A stretch of 64,000 bases of DNA from Candidatus Dormiibacterota bacterium (GTDB lineage: Bacteria; Chloroflexota; Dormibacteria; Dormibacterales; Dormibacteraceae). A program made the position numbers and the translations under genes. The notes beneath the pieces were generated by a model, which had not been told where the DNA came from, made no database searches, and worked only from the letters and a program-made list of their open reading frames with translations. Where the stretch lies: assembly GCA_003139695.1 (NCBI GenBank), contig PLJM01000025.1, positions 62,001-126,000 on the forward strand. Reading direction: 5' to 3'. Below, one piece after another: positions 44,715 to 52,724 of this stretch; the stretch's first letter is position 1, and each line of letters begins with the position of its first letter.

Positions 44715-45521
44715 ATGAGCACAACTGACGGCGTCCTCTCCGTGATGATGCCCGTGTACAACGAGGAGCGCACCCTCGAGACGATCATCGGTCACGTCCT
44801 CGAGCGACCTGAGGTCGGTGAGCTGATCGCCGTGGATGACGCGTCGGGCGATCGATCCTGGGAGATCCTGACCAAACTTGCCGGCCGCGATTCACGCGTT
44901 CGGGCGTTTCGTCTGGACGTCAACCAGGGCAAGGGAGCGGCGCTGCGAAGGGCGGTCTCGGAGCTGAGGCTGCCCTTCGCCCTGGTTCAAGATGCCGACC
45001 TCGAGTACGACCCCCGGGATTACCCCATGTTGCTGGAGCCGCTCGTGCAAGAGCGGGCAGACGTCGTCTTCGGAACTCGCGGCTTCGCCGGCCAGACTGC
45101 TTTCAGCTTCTGGTTCGTAATGGGAAACAAGGGCGTGACATTGGCCTGTAACCTGCTTTTCGACTGCTATCTCTCTGACCTGGAGACCGGTTACAAAGCG
45201 CTCAGGTCAGACCTTTGGAAGCGGCTCAACCTCAAGGGCAGCCGTTTCGATATCGAGCCTGACATCACTGCGCGGGTTTTGCGGCTCGGTTATCGCATCC
45301 ATGAGGTCCCGATCAGCTACTACGCGAGGTCCCGGGACGAGGGCAAGAAGCTGACGTGGATGGACGGGGTGCAGGCGTTGGCCGCGCTGTTGAGGCTTCG
45401 CCTTGCATCGCCGGCAGACCTGTTCGGCGCCGATCTGGGTACCGCCTACCACCGCTCTCGCCAGGAGGCGCTGGCCAGTCGGCATCCGCTCCGAAACGAT
45501 CGCAGTGATCTCGAGGCATAG
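44715..45521 (+). CDS. family 2 glycosyltransferase (polyprenyl-phosphate sugar synthase-like)
   Basis: A 268-residue GT-A protein: LSVMMPVYNEERTLETII, DDASGDRSWEIL, NQGKGAALRRAV, VQDADLEYDPRDYPML (DxD), and VFGTRGF. The RxRxEGKK-like stretch SRDEGKKLTWMDGVQAL is typical of polyprenol-phosphate-mannose/glucose synthases. It has no membrane helix. The product would feed GT-C enzymes such as the membrane protein encoded convergently at 45.5-47.4 kb. Confidence 0.88.
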   Translation: MSTTDGVLSVMMPVYNEERTLETIIGHVLERPEVGELIAVDDASGDRSWEILTKLAGRDSRVRAFRLDVNQGKGAALRRAVSELRLPFALVQDADLEYDPRDYPMLLEPLVQERADVVFGTRGFAGQTAFSFWFVMGNKGVTLACNLLFDCYLSDLETGYKALRSDLWKRLNLKGSRFDIEPDITARVLRLGYRIHEVPISYYARSRDEGKKLTWMDGVQALAALLRLRLASPADLFGADLGTAYHRSRQEALASRHPLRNDRSDLEA

Positions 45522-45541
45522 ACCTCGCGCAGCGCCGTGGA

Positions 45542-47383
45542 TCAGGGTCGGGACAGAAGGTCCCCCACGCCCCACCACACGTAGACCCCGTCCGCAGGCT
45601 GTGGCGCTTGCCCGAACAGCGACGTGAAGAGGTCGATCTCTTGCTGCTCGTTTGTCATCGGGCCGATGATCACGGTCTGCACCTGCCACGACTTGAGCTC
45701 GCTCAGGATCTGCTGGCGGGTTTGAGGAGTGAGAGGAGCGGCTCGACCCTGGGCGACGACGATGACCTGGGTCTGGGTGACGCTGGGTGGTGGGCTGAGC
45801 CGCTGTCCGCGCGGGCCAATGTCAGGTATGAACGCATATCCCTCCGGCATCCGAAACCGCATACCCGCTTGTTCCTGCCAGATCATGGCGCGCACATCGC
45901 CGGACATTGAAAAGGGAACCACCAGCGCAACGCTTCCCTCCGGGATTCGCGAGGCCGCGCCGGCGACGAAAAATGCGGGGACGGTTGCAGGCGACGATGG
46001 ATACGGCAAAGCCGGCAGCACCAGAGCGAGGGACGCGGCCGCCGCCAGCCCTCCCAGCCATCGCATCTGCGGGCGCCACGCCTTCATCTCGTCGAGCCAC
46101 AACGCAATCAGCAACCCAGCGAGGAGGTAGAACAGAAGCATCAACCGGGCGGGCAGGATGTTGCTCAGAACCGGGAATCGCGACATCGCCAGCCAGCCGA
46201 CAAAAGTCAGGAAGAGCATCAGCCAGCCGGCTAGGGAGCGCAGGAGGAGCACAAAGGCCAACGCGAAGACGAAAACTGGAATCCCGGTGTTCTTGCCCGC
46301 GAAATGGATCGTCATACCCATCGACAGGATGGCGATGAGCGCCGATACCAAGGCCGCGAGCCTGACCTCCAGCCGCCGCCAGTAACGCACTGCGATGAAA
46401 ATCAGAAGGACCGCAAGCAGCAGGCCGACGTAGGAGTTGGCCTCCACAGCGTTTCCCGAAAACCTGTTGCTCAATGAAACGGCGCTCGGCGGCGCCAGCA
46501 GCATGAGCCTGGTCGGGACGAAGAAGCTCAACGCGTCGCTCACGTAAGTGTTGGATACGTGGGCCGCACCGGTAACGTGCTGAGGGCCGAAGAATTGAAA
46601 GCCGATGGGAACGGCTGCCAGCACCGCGAAAGTGACGGCCGCGGTGGCGAGACCGAGGATCGCATGCCTGACCCTAGGTCTGACCTGGTCCCGGCACAGC
46701 ACTGCGGCAAGGCAGACGAGAAAGAATCCGACGAGCGCTGTGATGGCCAGCAGCTCTTCGCCTGTCAGGAGCTGGGCTGCGGCGGTCAGGCCCAGCAAGA
46801 AACCCCAGACATACGGTCTGCGTCGCTGAACGCGGACTATCTCATCGAGGAGCAGAAGGAGTATCGGTGGCAAGAAGGCCACTGTGAGCTGCGGGTGTCC
46901 AAGCGAATGCGCGGTCATCAATGGCGAAAATCCGTACAGCGCTCCGCCGACTCCCGCAGCGACCTGGCTACTCACATAACGGCGGGTAAGCATGTATGCG
47001 GTCCACGCCGACAGCGCCACCCCGACCGTCATGAGGACGTTGTAAGAGAGGACAAAGCCGGCCAGCTCGGTGAGCGGCCCGAGCACCACGCCAGGGAGAA
47101 GCACCGACGTGTTCCACATGAGGTTCACGCCACTGGGATAGTCGATGTAGTTCGTGAACGTCGGGTTCTGGCCGTGCATCAAAGCGAACGGCGGCCAGCC
47201 CAGGAACCACATGATCTGCTGCGGGTCGCCGACCACACCCACGGACCACGTCGTCGGATGGATCCAGGTGCTGGAGAACAGGGCAACCGCCAGCGCTATG
47301 TAGACCACGAGAAACACGACCGCGCTTCTGCGGCGGCCGAGGCTCATGAGGCGTCGCCAAACGGATGGCGTTGACATTGGCAT
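45542..47383 (-). CDS. GT-C-like multi-pass membrane protein
   Basis: A 613-residue protein with about twelve helices and a C-terminal soluble segment of about 120 residues. The first outside loop has VGVVGDPQQIMWFLGWPPFA with an acidic residue, then NYIDYPSGVNLMWNTSVLLPG. This layout is shared by uncharacterised actinobacterial-type GT-C proteins and YfhO-like proteins. It may use the polyprenyl-phosphate sugar made by the convergent GT2 enzyme. The exact activity is unknown. Confidence 0.65.
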   Translation of the reverse strand: MPMSTPSVWRRLMSLGRRRSAVVFLVVYIALAVALFSSTWIHPTTWSVGVVGDPQQIMWFLGWPPFALMHGQNPTFTNYIDYPSGVNLMWNTSVLLPGVVLGPLTELAGFVLSYNVLMTVGVALSAWTAYMLTRRYVSSQVAAGVGGALYGFSPLMTAHSLGHPQLTVAFLPPILLLLLDEIVRVQRRRPYVWGFLLGLTAAAQLLTGEELLAITALVGFFLVCLAAVLCRDQVRPRVRHAILGLATAAVTFAVLAAVPIGFQFFGPQHVTGAAHVSNTYVSDALSFFVPTRLMLLAPPSAVSLSNRFSGNAVEANSYVGLLLAVLLIFIAVRYWRRLEVRLAALVSALIAILSMGMTIHFAGKNTGIPVFVFALAFVLLLRSLAGWLMLFLTFVGWLAMSRFPVLSNILPARLMLLFYLLAGLLIALWLDEMKAWRPQMRWLGGLAAAASLALVLPALPYPSSPATVPAFFVAGAASRIPEGSVALVVPFSMSGDVRAMIWQEQAGMRFRMPEGYAFIPDIGPRGQRLSPPPSVTQTQVIVVAQGRAAPLTPQTRQQILSELKSWQVQTVIIGPMTNEQQEIDLFTSLFGQAPQPADGVYVWWGVGDLLSRP

Positions 47384-47408
47384 GCAACCTTAGCGAAGCA
47401 GGGTCCAT

Positions 47409-48185
47409 TCAGCGGGTGCGTCGCCGGACCTCATCTGCTCTGTCAGCCTCATGTTCGCTGCCGAACCAGCGGATAAAAACGGCGACGGCGGCGATGGCGA
47501 TTGTGGCCTTGCCGAAGATCATCAGGATCGCGCCGGCGACAGTCTGGTCGACGACGGGCGTGAGCGAGGCCACCAATCGCGGCGCGTGGACGTAGTACTC
47601 ATAGAAAGGGACGCGCGAGAAGATCAGCGCGAGCGCGACGCCGTCCTGGGGCAGGGTGGCGACCAGCATGTACAGGAGCTTTGCGGGGGGAGACATGCGC
47701 CAGAGCGCGTATGCCGAGGTCACATCCAGCATCGGCCAGTACAGGAGCAGGCCGGCCGCGATGAACATGAGGTGCTCCACGACGTGGAGCGGCTCGGAGT
47801 AAAGCGTGGCGTCATAGAGAACCGGTATGTGCCAGCCGATCATCACGGCGCCGGCGACCACCTGGGCGGGGATCGGTTCGGTGATGGCGCGCACGCCCGG
47901 GACGCGAACCACCCTTGCGACCATCTCTGACGAGAGGCCCAGAAGCATCAATGGCGGGGCGACGAATCCAAGCAGCACGTGCTGCAGCATGTGAACGCTG
48001 TCGAGGTAGTGGTCGGCGATCGTATCGATTGGGGACTCGAGCGCCACCCAGATCGTGAGCAGCCCCAGCCCGAAATAGAGGGAATGCTTGCGTTCGGAGT
48101 CGGGCACGCCGCGCGCCAACCACGCGTGGCCCAGGTAAAGGGCGACAAGGCCGAGGTAGACGGTGGGGTCGATGGGCCAGCTCAT
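47409..48185 (-). CDS. Caa3_CtaG-family cytochrome oxidase assembly-type membrane protein
   Basis: A 258-residue protein with about seven helices. The family's histidines are present: DSVHMLQHVLLGFVAPPLML, GWHIPVLYDATLYSEPLHVVEHLMFI. Members are linked to copper delivery to caa3/aa3 oxidases or to copper uptake. ATG 48185 (MSWPIDPTVYLG) is preferred to TTG 48200. A cupredoxin-like gene lies 2.5 kb away, but no oxidase subunits are in the window. Confidence 0.85.
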   Translation of the reverse strand: MSWPIDPTVYLGLVALYLGHAWLARGVPDSERKHSLYFGLGLLTIWVALESPIDTIADHYLDSVHMLQHVLLGFVAPPLMLLGLSSEMVARVVRVPGVRAITEPIPAQVVAGAVMIGWHIPVLYDATLYSEPLHVVEHLMFIAAGLLLYWPMLDVTSAYALWRMSPPAKLLYMLVATLPQDGVALALIFSRVPFYEYYVHAPRLVASLTPVVDQTVAGAILMIFGKATIAIAAVAVFIRWFGSEHEADRADEVRRRTR

Positions 48186-48235
48186 GTCGACAGGTACCAA
48201 TATCCTCTCCCGCCTGGTTTCCCTACTCTGAGCGC

Positions 48236-49252
48236 ATGCACCCTGTCATCGCGCTGTTCTACCGCAACGCTTGGGCCACCGACCGCCTGCTCGGGTTTTG
48301 CGCGGGCAGGCCGGAGACCGCGGTACCGGCGGAGAACGATGTCTACGGCAACATCGATGCGCTGTTCAACCACATCGTGAGCTCCGAGGCAGGTTACCTC
48401 CGCCTGGTGACTGGCAAGTTTCCTAAGGACCGCGTGCTGCTTAGCGAACCACGGCGGCTCAGCGATCTGCGGGAACCTGCCGAGTCGCTACTGGAGCGCT
48501 GGCTGGAGACATTGCAGACGGAGAGGGATCCGGAGACCGTCCTTCCTTTTCAGCGAGGCGACGATCCCGAGCTGATGCCTGACTGGCTCCCGCTTGTACA
48601 GGCAGTGCATCACGGCGACGACCATCGAACCCAGGTCGCCTCCCTGCTAAGCCGGCATGGCGTTGAGGCGCCTGATCTGGACGGTTGGAGCTTCGGCGAG
48701 ACTGCGCCGCAAGCTGCCGATGGCAAGCCGCGCGAATGGTGGGCGCCGTTGCTCAGACGTTTCTTCGGCTACCACCTTTGGGCGACGGAGCGCCTGCTCG
48801 AGCACTGCCGCGCGCTGTCGCCGGCGCAGCTGGCGCTTACCGCTCCTGGCACCTACGGGTCGATCGGCGACACTCTCGATCACCTCATGTCCTCCGATCG
48901 GTCCTATCTGTCGGGCGTCACCGGCCACGGTCGTACGCCGCCCCTGGATGCAGGCCGGCCCGGTTCACTGCTGGAGCACCTGGCGCGCCAGCGGGACGGG
49001 TGGATGGCGTACCTCGATTCACGGCCCGACTTCGATGCGATGGTCCCGCGGAGCGACGGTTCGCATCCGGCGTGGGTCCTGGTGCTGCAGGCGATCCACC
49101 ACGGCAACGATCACCGCACCCACGCCGGGACCGCGCTGCTGCGCAACGGGCTGGTGCCCGAGGAGATCGACGTCTGGGGCTACGGCACGGCGGAGGGTAG
49201 GCTGCAGTTTCCTAAGGAGCCGCCGCCTCCAGCGCCATGGAAGGCCGCCTAA
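48236..49252 (+). CDS. tandem DinB-superfamily protein
   Basis: The 338 residues consist of two DinB four-helix bundles. Domain 1 (about 1-150) has LFNHIVSSEAGYLRLV and QAVHHGDDHRTQVASLL; domain 2 (about 165-320) has TLDHLMSSDRSYLSGV and QAIHHGNDHRTHAGTALL. Each keeps the three His that would bind a metal, so two metal sites are expected. DinB-like proteins include thiol transferases that use bacillithiol or mycothiol, and many of unknown role. The last four bases overlap the convergent membrane-protein gene. Confidence 0.85.
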   Translation: MHPVIALFYRNAWATDRLLGFCAGRPETAVPAENDVYGNIDALFNHIVSSEAGYLRLVTGKFPKDRVLLSEPRRLSDLREPAESLLERWLETLQTERDPETVLPFQRGDDPELMPDWLPLVQAVHHGDDHRTQVASLLSRHGVEAPDLDGWSFGETAPQAADGKPREWWAPLLRRFFGYHLWATERLLEHCRALSPAQLALTAPGTYGSIGDTLDHLMSSDRSYLSGVTGHGRTPPLDAGRPGSLLEHLARQRDGWMAYLDSRPDFDAMVPRSDGSHPAWVLVLQAIHHGNDHRTHAGTALLRNGLVPEEIDVWGYGTAEGRLQFPKEPPPPAPWKAA

Positions 49253-50640
49253 CCGGTCTTTGTCGTTTGCTGAGCCAGGATCAGCAGGCTGGTCATCGTG
49301 TAGATCACCATCAGGGCCAGCATCGGGTACTGGCTCAGCAATGCCCGCTGCGCGGTTCGGAATCTCTCCCCCGCTCTCAGGTGGGCGAGGTAGACCGCGA
49401 TCACGTGGCCCAGCACTATCAGCACGACCTGCGCGAACCAGGTCGTGGATGCCTGCGCCAGCGCAAAGCTCGGTGTCAGATTCGCGACGGCGGGCCACAG
49501 GTGCCATCCCTTGGCGAGCGGATCGTTGAGCAGTGGGATGAGGGCCTGGGACTGCACCAAAACGTAGGTGTAGTTGTGCGCGGCGTTGTAGACGAGCGCG
49601 ATTGGTACAAGGGTCATGGCGAAACCTGTCGCCGTCGTCACGAAGTCGACCTTGCGGTTGCCGAAAAAGATCACCAGCTCGATGAACGCGACGAACACCA
49701 GTAGGAAAGCGATGGTCAGAAGGGTCAGGCCCAGCGTCCTGACGAAGAAGAAGCCCCACGGGCCCATCGGCAGCCAGAGCGGCTCGAGGGCGACGTTGAA
49801 GTCCTGCCAAGCCGGCGTCGCGAGGATGCCGTCGAATGCGAGGGTGCTCAGCATCAGGATCACGAAGAACACGCGGTCCCAGCCACTTGGTCCGGGCTTG
49901 AGCAGGCCGACACCCCACGGGCGCACATACATCGCCGAGATGGCGCCGTCCTCTCCGCGCTCGGATTCGATGGGGCCGAACTTGCCGACGATGCCGAACA
50001 GCACGGTGAAGGCCTCGCAGTGCTCGAGCCACTCGTCGCGGCCGAAAAGGACCATGCCCGCCAGCGTCACCGCGCTGTACGCGAGAGCGGTCAATGCCAC
50101 CACGCGAGGTTGGTTGGCCATGCCCGTGGTGAGCTCCAGGCAGGCGAAGGAGAAGTAAGCCGCCGCCGCCGGCCAGACGCCCACGTTGGGGAACTTCCGT
50201 ACCGGGCCGACATGCACCAAGCGGGTCACCAGGTCGTAGATCGCGGCCCACGGATTCAGCAGGTACCAGAGGTTGCCGACGATCCCTGACAGGATCACGA
50301 GCCCTGCCCAGAAATAGATCCAGGTCAGGTATTCGGCAGGGTTCAGCGCGGGGTTGGTCGAGCCGAACAGCCCGGCGACGACTACGACGAGCAGGGCCAG
50401 GAACCCGATGGTTCCCCCCACCGCCCTCGGCCACCTTGACCGCGCCAGCGGAAGCAGGAATCGGGCCGGGCGGCGTGGGTACTGGACCGCCTTGGCTCCG
50501 ACCTGTTCGCCTGCGAAGGCGACGACGAGGACGAAAGAGATCACGACCACGCCCGCGGCCGCGAAGAGGTACCAGAAGAGGGGCGCAGGGAGATCGTAGC
50601 GAGGGCCAAAACCGTGCAGGAAGATGCCTGGAGCAAACAT
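49249..50640 (-). CDS. multi-pass membrane protein of unknown function
   Basis: A 463-residue protein with about eleven membrane helices. Recognisable local motifs are NLWYLLNPWAAIYDL, GWDRVFFVILMLSTLAFDG and VYNAAHNYTYVLVQSQALIP. I know of no established function. Its ATG 50640 shares a base with the stop of the cupredoxin-like gene (TGATG), so the two are translationally coupled and may work together. The start at 50688 is rejected because it overlaps that gene. Confidence 0.7.
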   Translation of the reverse strand: MFAPGIFLHGFGPRYDLPAPLFWYLFAAAGVVVISFVLVVAFAGEQVGAKAVQYPRRPARFLLPLARSRWPRAVGGTIGFLALLVVVVAGLFGSTNPALNPAEYLTWIYFWAGLVILSGIVGNLWYLLNPWAAIYDLVTRLVHVGPVRKFPNVGVWPAAAAYFSFACLELTTGMANQPRVVALTALAYSAVTLAGMVLFGRDEWLEHCEAFTVLFGIVGKFGPIESERGEDGAISAMYVRPWGVGLLKPGPSGWDRVFFVILMLSTLAFDGILATPAWQDFNVALEPLWLPMGPWGFFFVRTLGLTLLTIAFLLVFVAFIELVIFFGNRKVDFVTTATGFAMTLVPIALVYNAAHNYTYVLVQSQALIPLLNDPLAKGWHLWPAVANLTPSFALAQASTTWFAQVVLIVLGHVIAVYLAHLRAGERFRTAQRALLSQYPMLALMVIYTMTSLLILAQQTTKTG

Positions 50641-51002
50641 CACGGGTTCACTATGAGGTCGCCGAGGTGAGTCGACGTCGACTCCCACTCGATGTCGAAG
50701 GGACCGCCGCTGATGTTGGCTTTGAAGGTATGTGACACGACCTGGCCCGCGACGCAGTCGAAGGGGATGTCGTAACCGTGGAGGTGCACCTCACCAGTCG
50801 TGTCGCTGGCGATGTTGATGGTCACGGTGTCGTTCTGGTTGACCGTCAGCTCAGGCGGCTTCATCGACTTCGCGCCGGTAACTGTCACGTTGAAGGTGAC
50901 GGGCTTCGGCGCGGTTTTTTTGTTTCCGAAGATCAGGTAGGCGCCGACGCCGATGAAGATCACCAGGACGCCGGCGACGATGGCAAGACGAAAACGGCTC
51001 AT
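50640..51002 (-). CDS. membrane-anchored cupredoxin-like protein
   Basis: The 120 residues have one N-terminal helix (LAIVAGVLVIFIGVGAYLIF) and a beta-sandwich domain: PPELTVNQNDTVTINI, GEVHLHGYD, and a C-terminal strand FDIEWESTSTHLGDLIV. His73, His75, Cys83, His91 and His112 are candidate copper ligands, but the usual C-terminal His/Met loop is not clear, so metal binding is uncertain. It faces the outside. It is coupled to the membrane protein downstream, and the membrane protein at 51117-51728 is upstream on the same strand. Confidence 0.7.
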   Translation of the reverse strand: MSRFRLAIVAGVLVIFIGVGAYLIFGNKKTAPKPVTFNVTVTGAKSMKPPELTVNQNDTVTINIASDTTGEVHLHGYDIPFDCVAGQVVSHTFKANISGGPFDIEWESTSTHLGDLIVNP

Positions 51003-51026
51003 TACTTCCTCCTTATTTATTGCCAG

Positions 51027-51078
51027 TGCTCCCCGCTAGCCGGGGAGGTGTGGCGGGCCAGCGCCCGCCGCAGAGGAC
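51027..51078. repeat. REP-like double hairpin, copy 2
   Basis: CTCCCCG (51029-51035) pairs with CGGGGAG (51041-51047). GGCGGGC (51052-51058) pairs with GCCCGCC (51063-51069). The first hairpin matches the one at 5319-5337 at all but one base, including the loop. The second differs in sequence but keeps the pairing. It fills the gap between two same-strand genes (51003-51116). Confidence 0.6.
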
Positions 51079-51116
51079 TGGGACACCCAGGTGGGTACAA
51101 ACCCCTGCAAAAGCAG

Positions 51117-51728
51117 CTAGGTGGTTGGGGGTCCCCTCTTGTGGAGCGAGCCGCCGGTCAGCTGCGGCAGAAGAACGTTGCCGTTCGCGGCCGGCCACAC
51201 CTGCACCGTGAGGAGGGCAGGCACCGCCGGCACGCTCACCATCGCGAGCACCGCATGCAGCTCTTCGACCGCCGATTCGAATCTTGTCCACAGCCATCTG
51301 AGGCCGATCGCCGCGACCGCCGCGATCGGCAGCTGTCCGAGCGTGCCCCAAAGCAACAGGTACGGGGCCGAGGCGGCACCGGTCCCTGCGATGGCCGCCT
51401 CGGTCACCTCCTGGACGATGAAGCAGGCCAGCTGAACAGTGAAGAGAAGGGCAACGAGCTCGACGTACGAGTTCTGCGAGCCGGCCGCAACGCGCGATCG
51501 GCCGCTGACCATCCGGGCGAGGCCGATCACGAACATACCGGCCAGGAAAGCGGCGGCGACCACGCCAAGCGCCGTCTTGGCCAGGAGCGGGAAGTAGGCA
51601 TGCTGGCCGGAGCTCTGAAGATGCTGCGCAGCCGAGCCGAAGAGGAGCTGGAATGCGAGGAGGTGCCCGGCCTGAGAGCCGAGAATGCCAACCGCGGCCA
51701 CGGTCAAGGCCTGCCGCCGACCGATCAT
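51117..51728 (-). CDS. small multi-pass membrane protein of unknown function
   Basis: A 203-residue protein with about five membrane helices (ALTVAAVGILGSQAGHLLAF, TALGVVAAAFLAGMFVIGLA, LVALLFTVQLACFIVQEVTE and two more). ATG 51728 (MIGRRQAL) is a better start than 51776, which runs into the divergent promoter. It probably heads the transcript with the cupredoxin-like and larger membrane proteins downstream. No family is recognised. Confidence 0.65.
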   Translation of the reverse strand: MIGRRQALTVAAVGILGSQAGHLLAFQLLFGSAAQHLQSSGQHAYFPLLAKTALGVVAAAFLAGMFVIGLARMVSGRSRVAAGSQNSYVELVALLFTVQLACFIVQEVTEAAIAGTGAASAPYLLLWGTLGQLPIAAVAAIGLRWLWTRFESAVEELHAVLAMVSVPAVPALLTVQVWPAANGNVLLPQLTGGSLHKRGPPTT

Positions 51729-51754
51729 GGCTCGATGATAAGCGCCGCCACCGG

Positions 51755-51821
51755 AGATTAGAATTCGCCCGCCCATCAGGCAACCGCCGCGAAAACGGTA
51801 AGAGGGGATTAATGACGAGAG
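51755..51821 (+). repeat. promoter/ribosome-binding segment, copy A
   Basis: The stretch with TAGAATTCG (51759-51767), ATCAG, AAGAGGGG (51800-51807) and GAGAGCTC (51816-51823) recurs in the same order about 900 bases on, before the amino-acid-binding protein gene. TAGAAT can serve as a -10 box and AAGAGGGG as the ribosome-binding site of the mini-ORF that follows. Confidence 0.55.
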
Positions 51822-51877
51822 CTCGTCCAGGAGTGCGGAGGGTTGACGCGAGCGTGCGCCGCCGCCTCAGCCATTGA
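51812..51877 (+). CDS. 21-residue mini-ORF coupled to the methyltransferase
   Basis: ATG 51812 follows AAGAGGGG by four bases and the frame ends at TGA 51875-51877, which overlaps the methyltransferase ATG 51877 in TGATG. The product is very basic (RARPGVRR, SVRRRL). Its first codons align with the start of the lipoprotein gene at 52709, so it may be the relic of a duplicated gene start now serving as a translation relay. Confidence 0.4.
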   Translation: MTRARPGVRRVDASVRRRLSH

Positions 51878-52653
51878 TGCCATCGCTCAATTCGATGCCT
51901 CCGTCGCCTTCGATGCCGACCAGGCTCGCCCGGCTGCTCACATGGAGGCGTCTCAGCAGGATTACTATGCAGCGTTCAGCGCATCTGCGTCATGTCCTCA
52001 GCGGGCGGTCATCGACGGATCCGCGATCTCCTGCGGCATTGTTTGCGTTCGCGGATGCCAATCTCGGGATAGCGCAGGTCCCGACTGAGGTTCAGGAGTT
52101 CCACGCTTTCCTACGCGAAAGGTCGCCAAGTGTGGTCTGCGAGATCGGAACCTATTCGGGTGGCCACTTCTACATGCTCAGCCGCTCGCTCCCAACTGTT
52201 ACGACCCTGATTGGGGTTGATCTGCGCGTGCGCAACAAATCGTTTCTCCGCCGACTCGCGCCTCCTGGCATGGATATCCATCTCATTGACGGCGACTCAC
52301 GCAGCACCGCGGTGCGCGATGCGGTGGAAAGCGCCGCGGGCGGCCGGCGCATAGATGTCCTGTTCATCGATGGCGATCACTCATATGACGGGGTACGCGG
52401 CGACTTCCTGAACTACCGGGACCTTGTCAAAGAGGGTGGAGTGATCGCCTTCCACGACATCGTTGAGGACCATGGGACTCGATATGGGCGGAACACTGTC
52501 TCCTGGACTGGGGACGTGCCGGTCTTTTGGAGGCGTCTCAAGCCACACGCTCAAGCGTTTGAGTTTGTGGCCGATCCGGAGCAGGATGGGTACGGCATTG
52601 GGGCGGTGATCCACTCCAGCGCAATTCCGCTTCCCCCTGAATTGGAGACCTGA
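51877..52653 (+). CDS. class I SAM-dependent methyltransferase (Methyltransf_24-like)
   Basis: The 258 residues carry SAM motif I (VVCEIGTYSGGHFYML), DGDSRSTAVRD and IDVLFIDGDHSYDGVRGDF, followed by LVKEGGVIAFHDIVEDHG. The IDGDHSYDGVxxD motif is typical of methyltransferases and cephalosporin-hydroxylase-like proteins of polysaccharide clusters. ATG 51877 overlaps the mini-ORF stop. The gene lies between two copies of one promoter segment, which suggests it was inserted there. The first 60 residues are basic and poorly conserved-looking. Confidence 0.8.
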   Translation: MPSLNSMPPSPSMPTRLARLLTWRRLSRITMQRSAHLRHVLSGRSSTDPRSPAALFAFADANLGIAQVPTEVQEFHAFLRERSPSVVCEIGTYSGGHFYMLSRSLPTVTTLIGVDLRVRNKSFLRRLAPPGMDIHLIDGDSRSTAVRDAVESAAGGRRIDVLFIDGDHSYDGVRGDFLNYRDLVKEGGVIAFHDIVEDHGTRYGRNTVSWTGDVPVFWRRLKPHAQAFEFVADPEQDGYGIGAVIHSSAIPLPPELET

Positions 52654-52654
52654 G

Positions 52655-52724
52655 GGGTAGAATTCGGCCGACAATCAGACCACTGCCAACACCGGAAAGA
52701 GGGGTTAAGTGATGAGAGCTCTCA
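52655..52724 (+). repeat. promoter/ribosome-binding segment, copy B
   Basis: This is the second copy of the 51755-51821 segment: TAGAATTCG (52658-52666), ATCAG, AAGAGGGG and GAGAGCTC in the same order. Here it drives the amino-acid-binding lipoprotein, with AAGAGGGG five bases before GTG 52709. Confidence 0.55.

Noticed and set aside
49019..50434. 471-codon minus-strand ORF inside the membrane-protein gene
   Set aside because: It overlaps the 49249-50640 gene on the same strand in another frame, lacks hydrophobic pattern and domain motifs, and is full of Arg and Gly.
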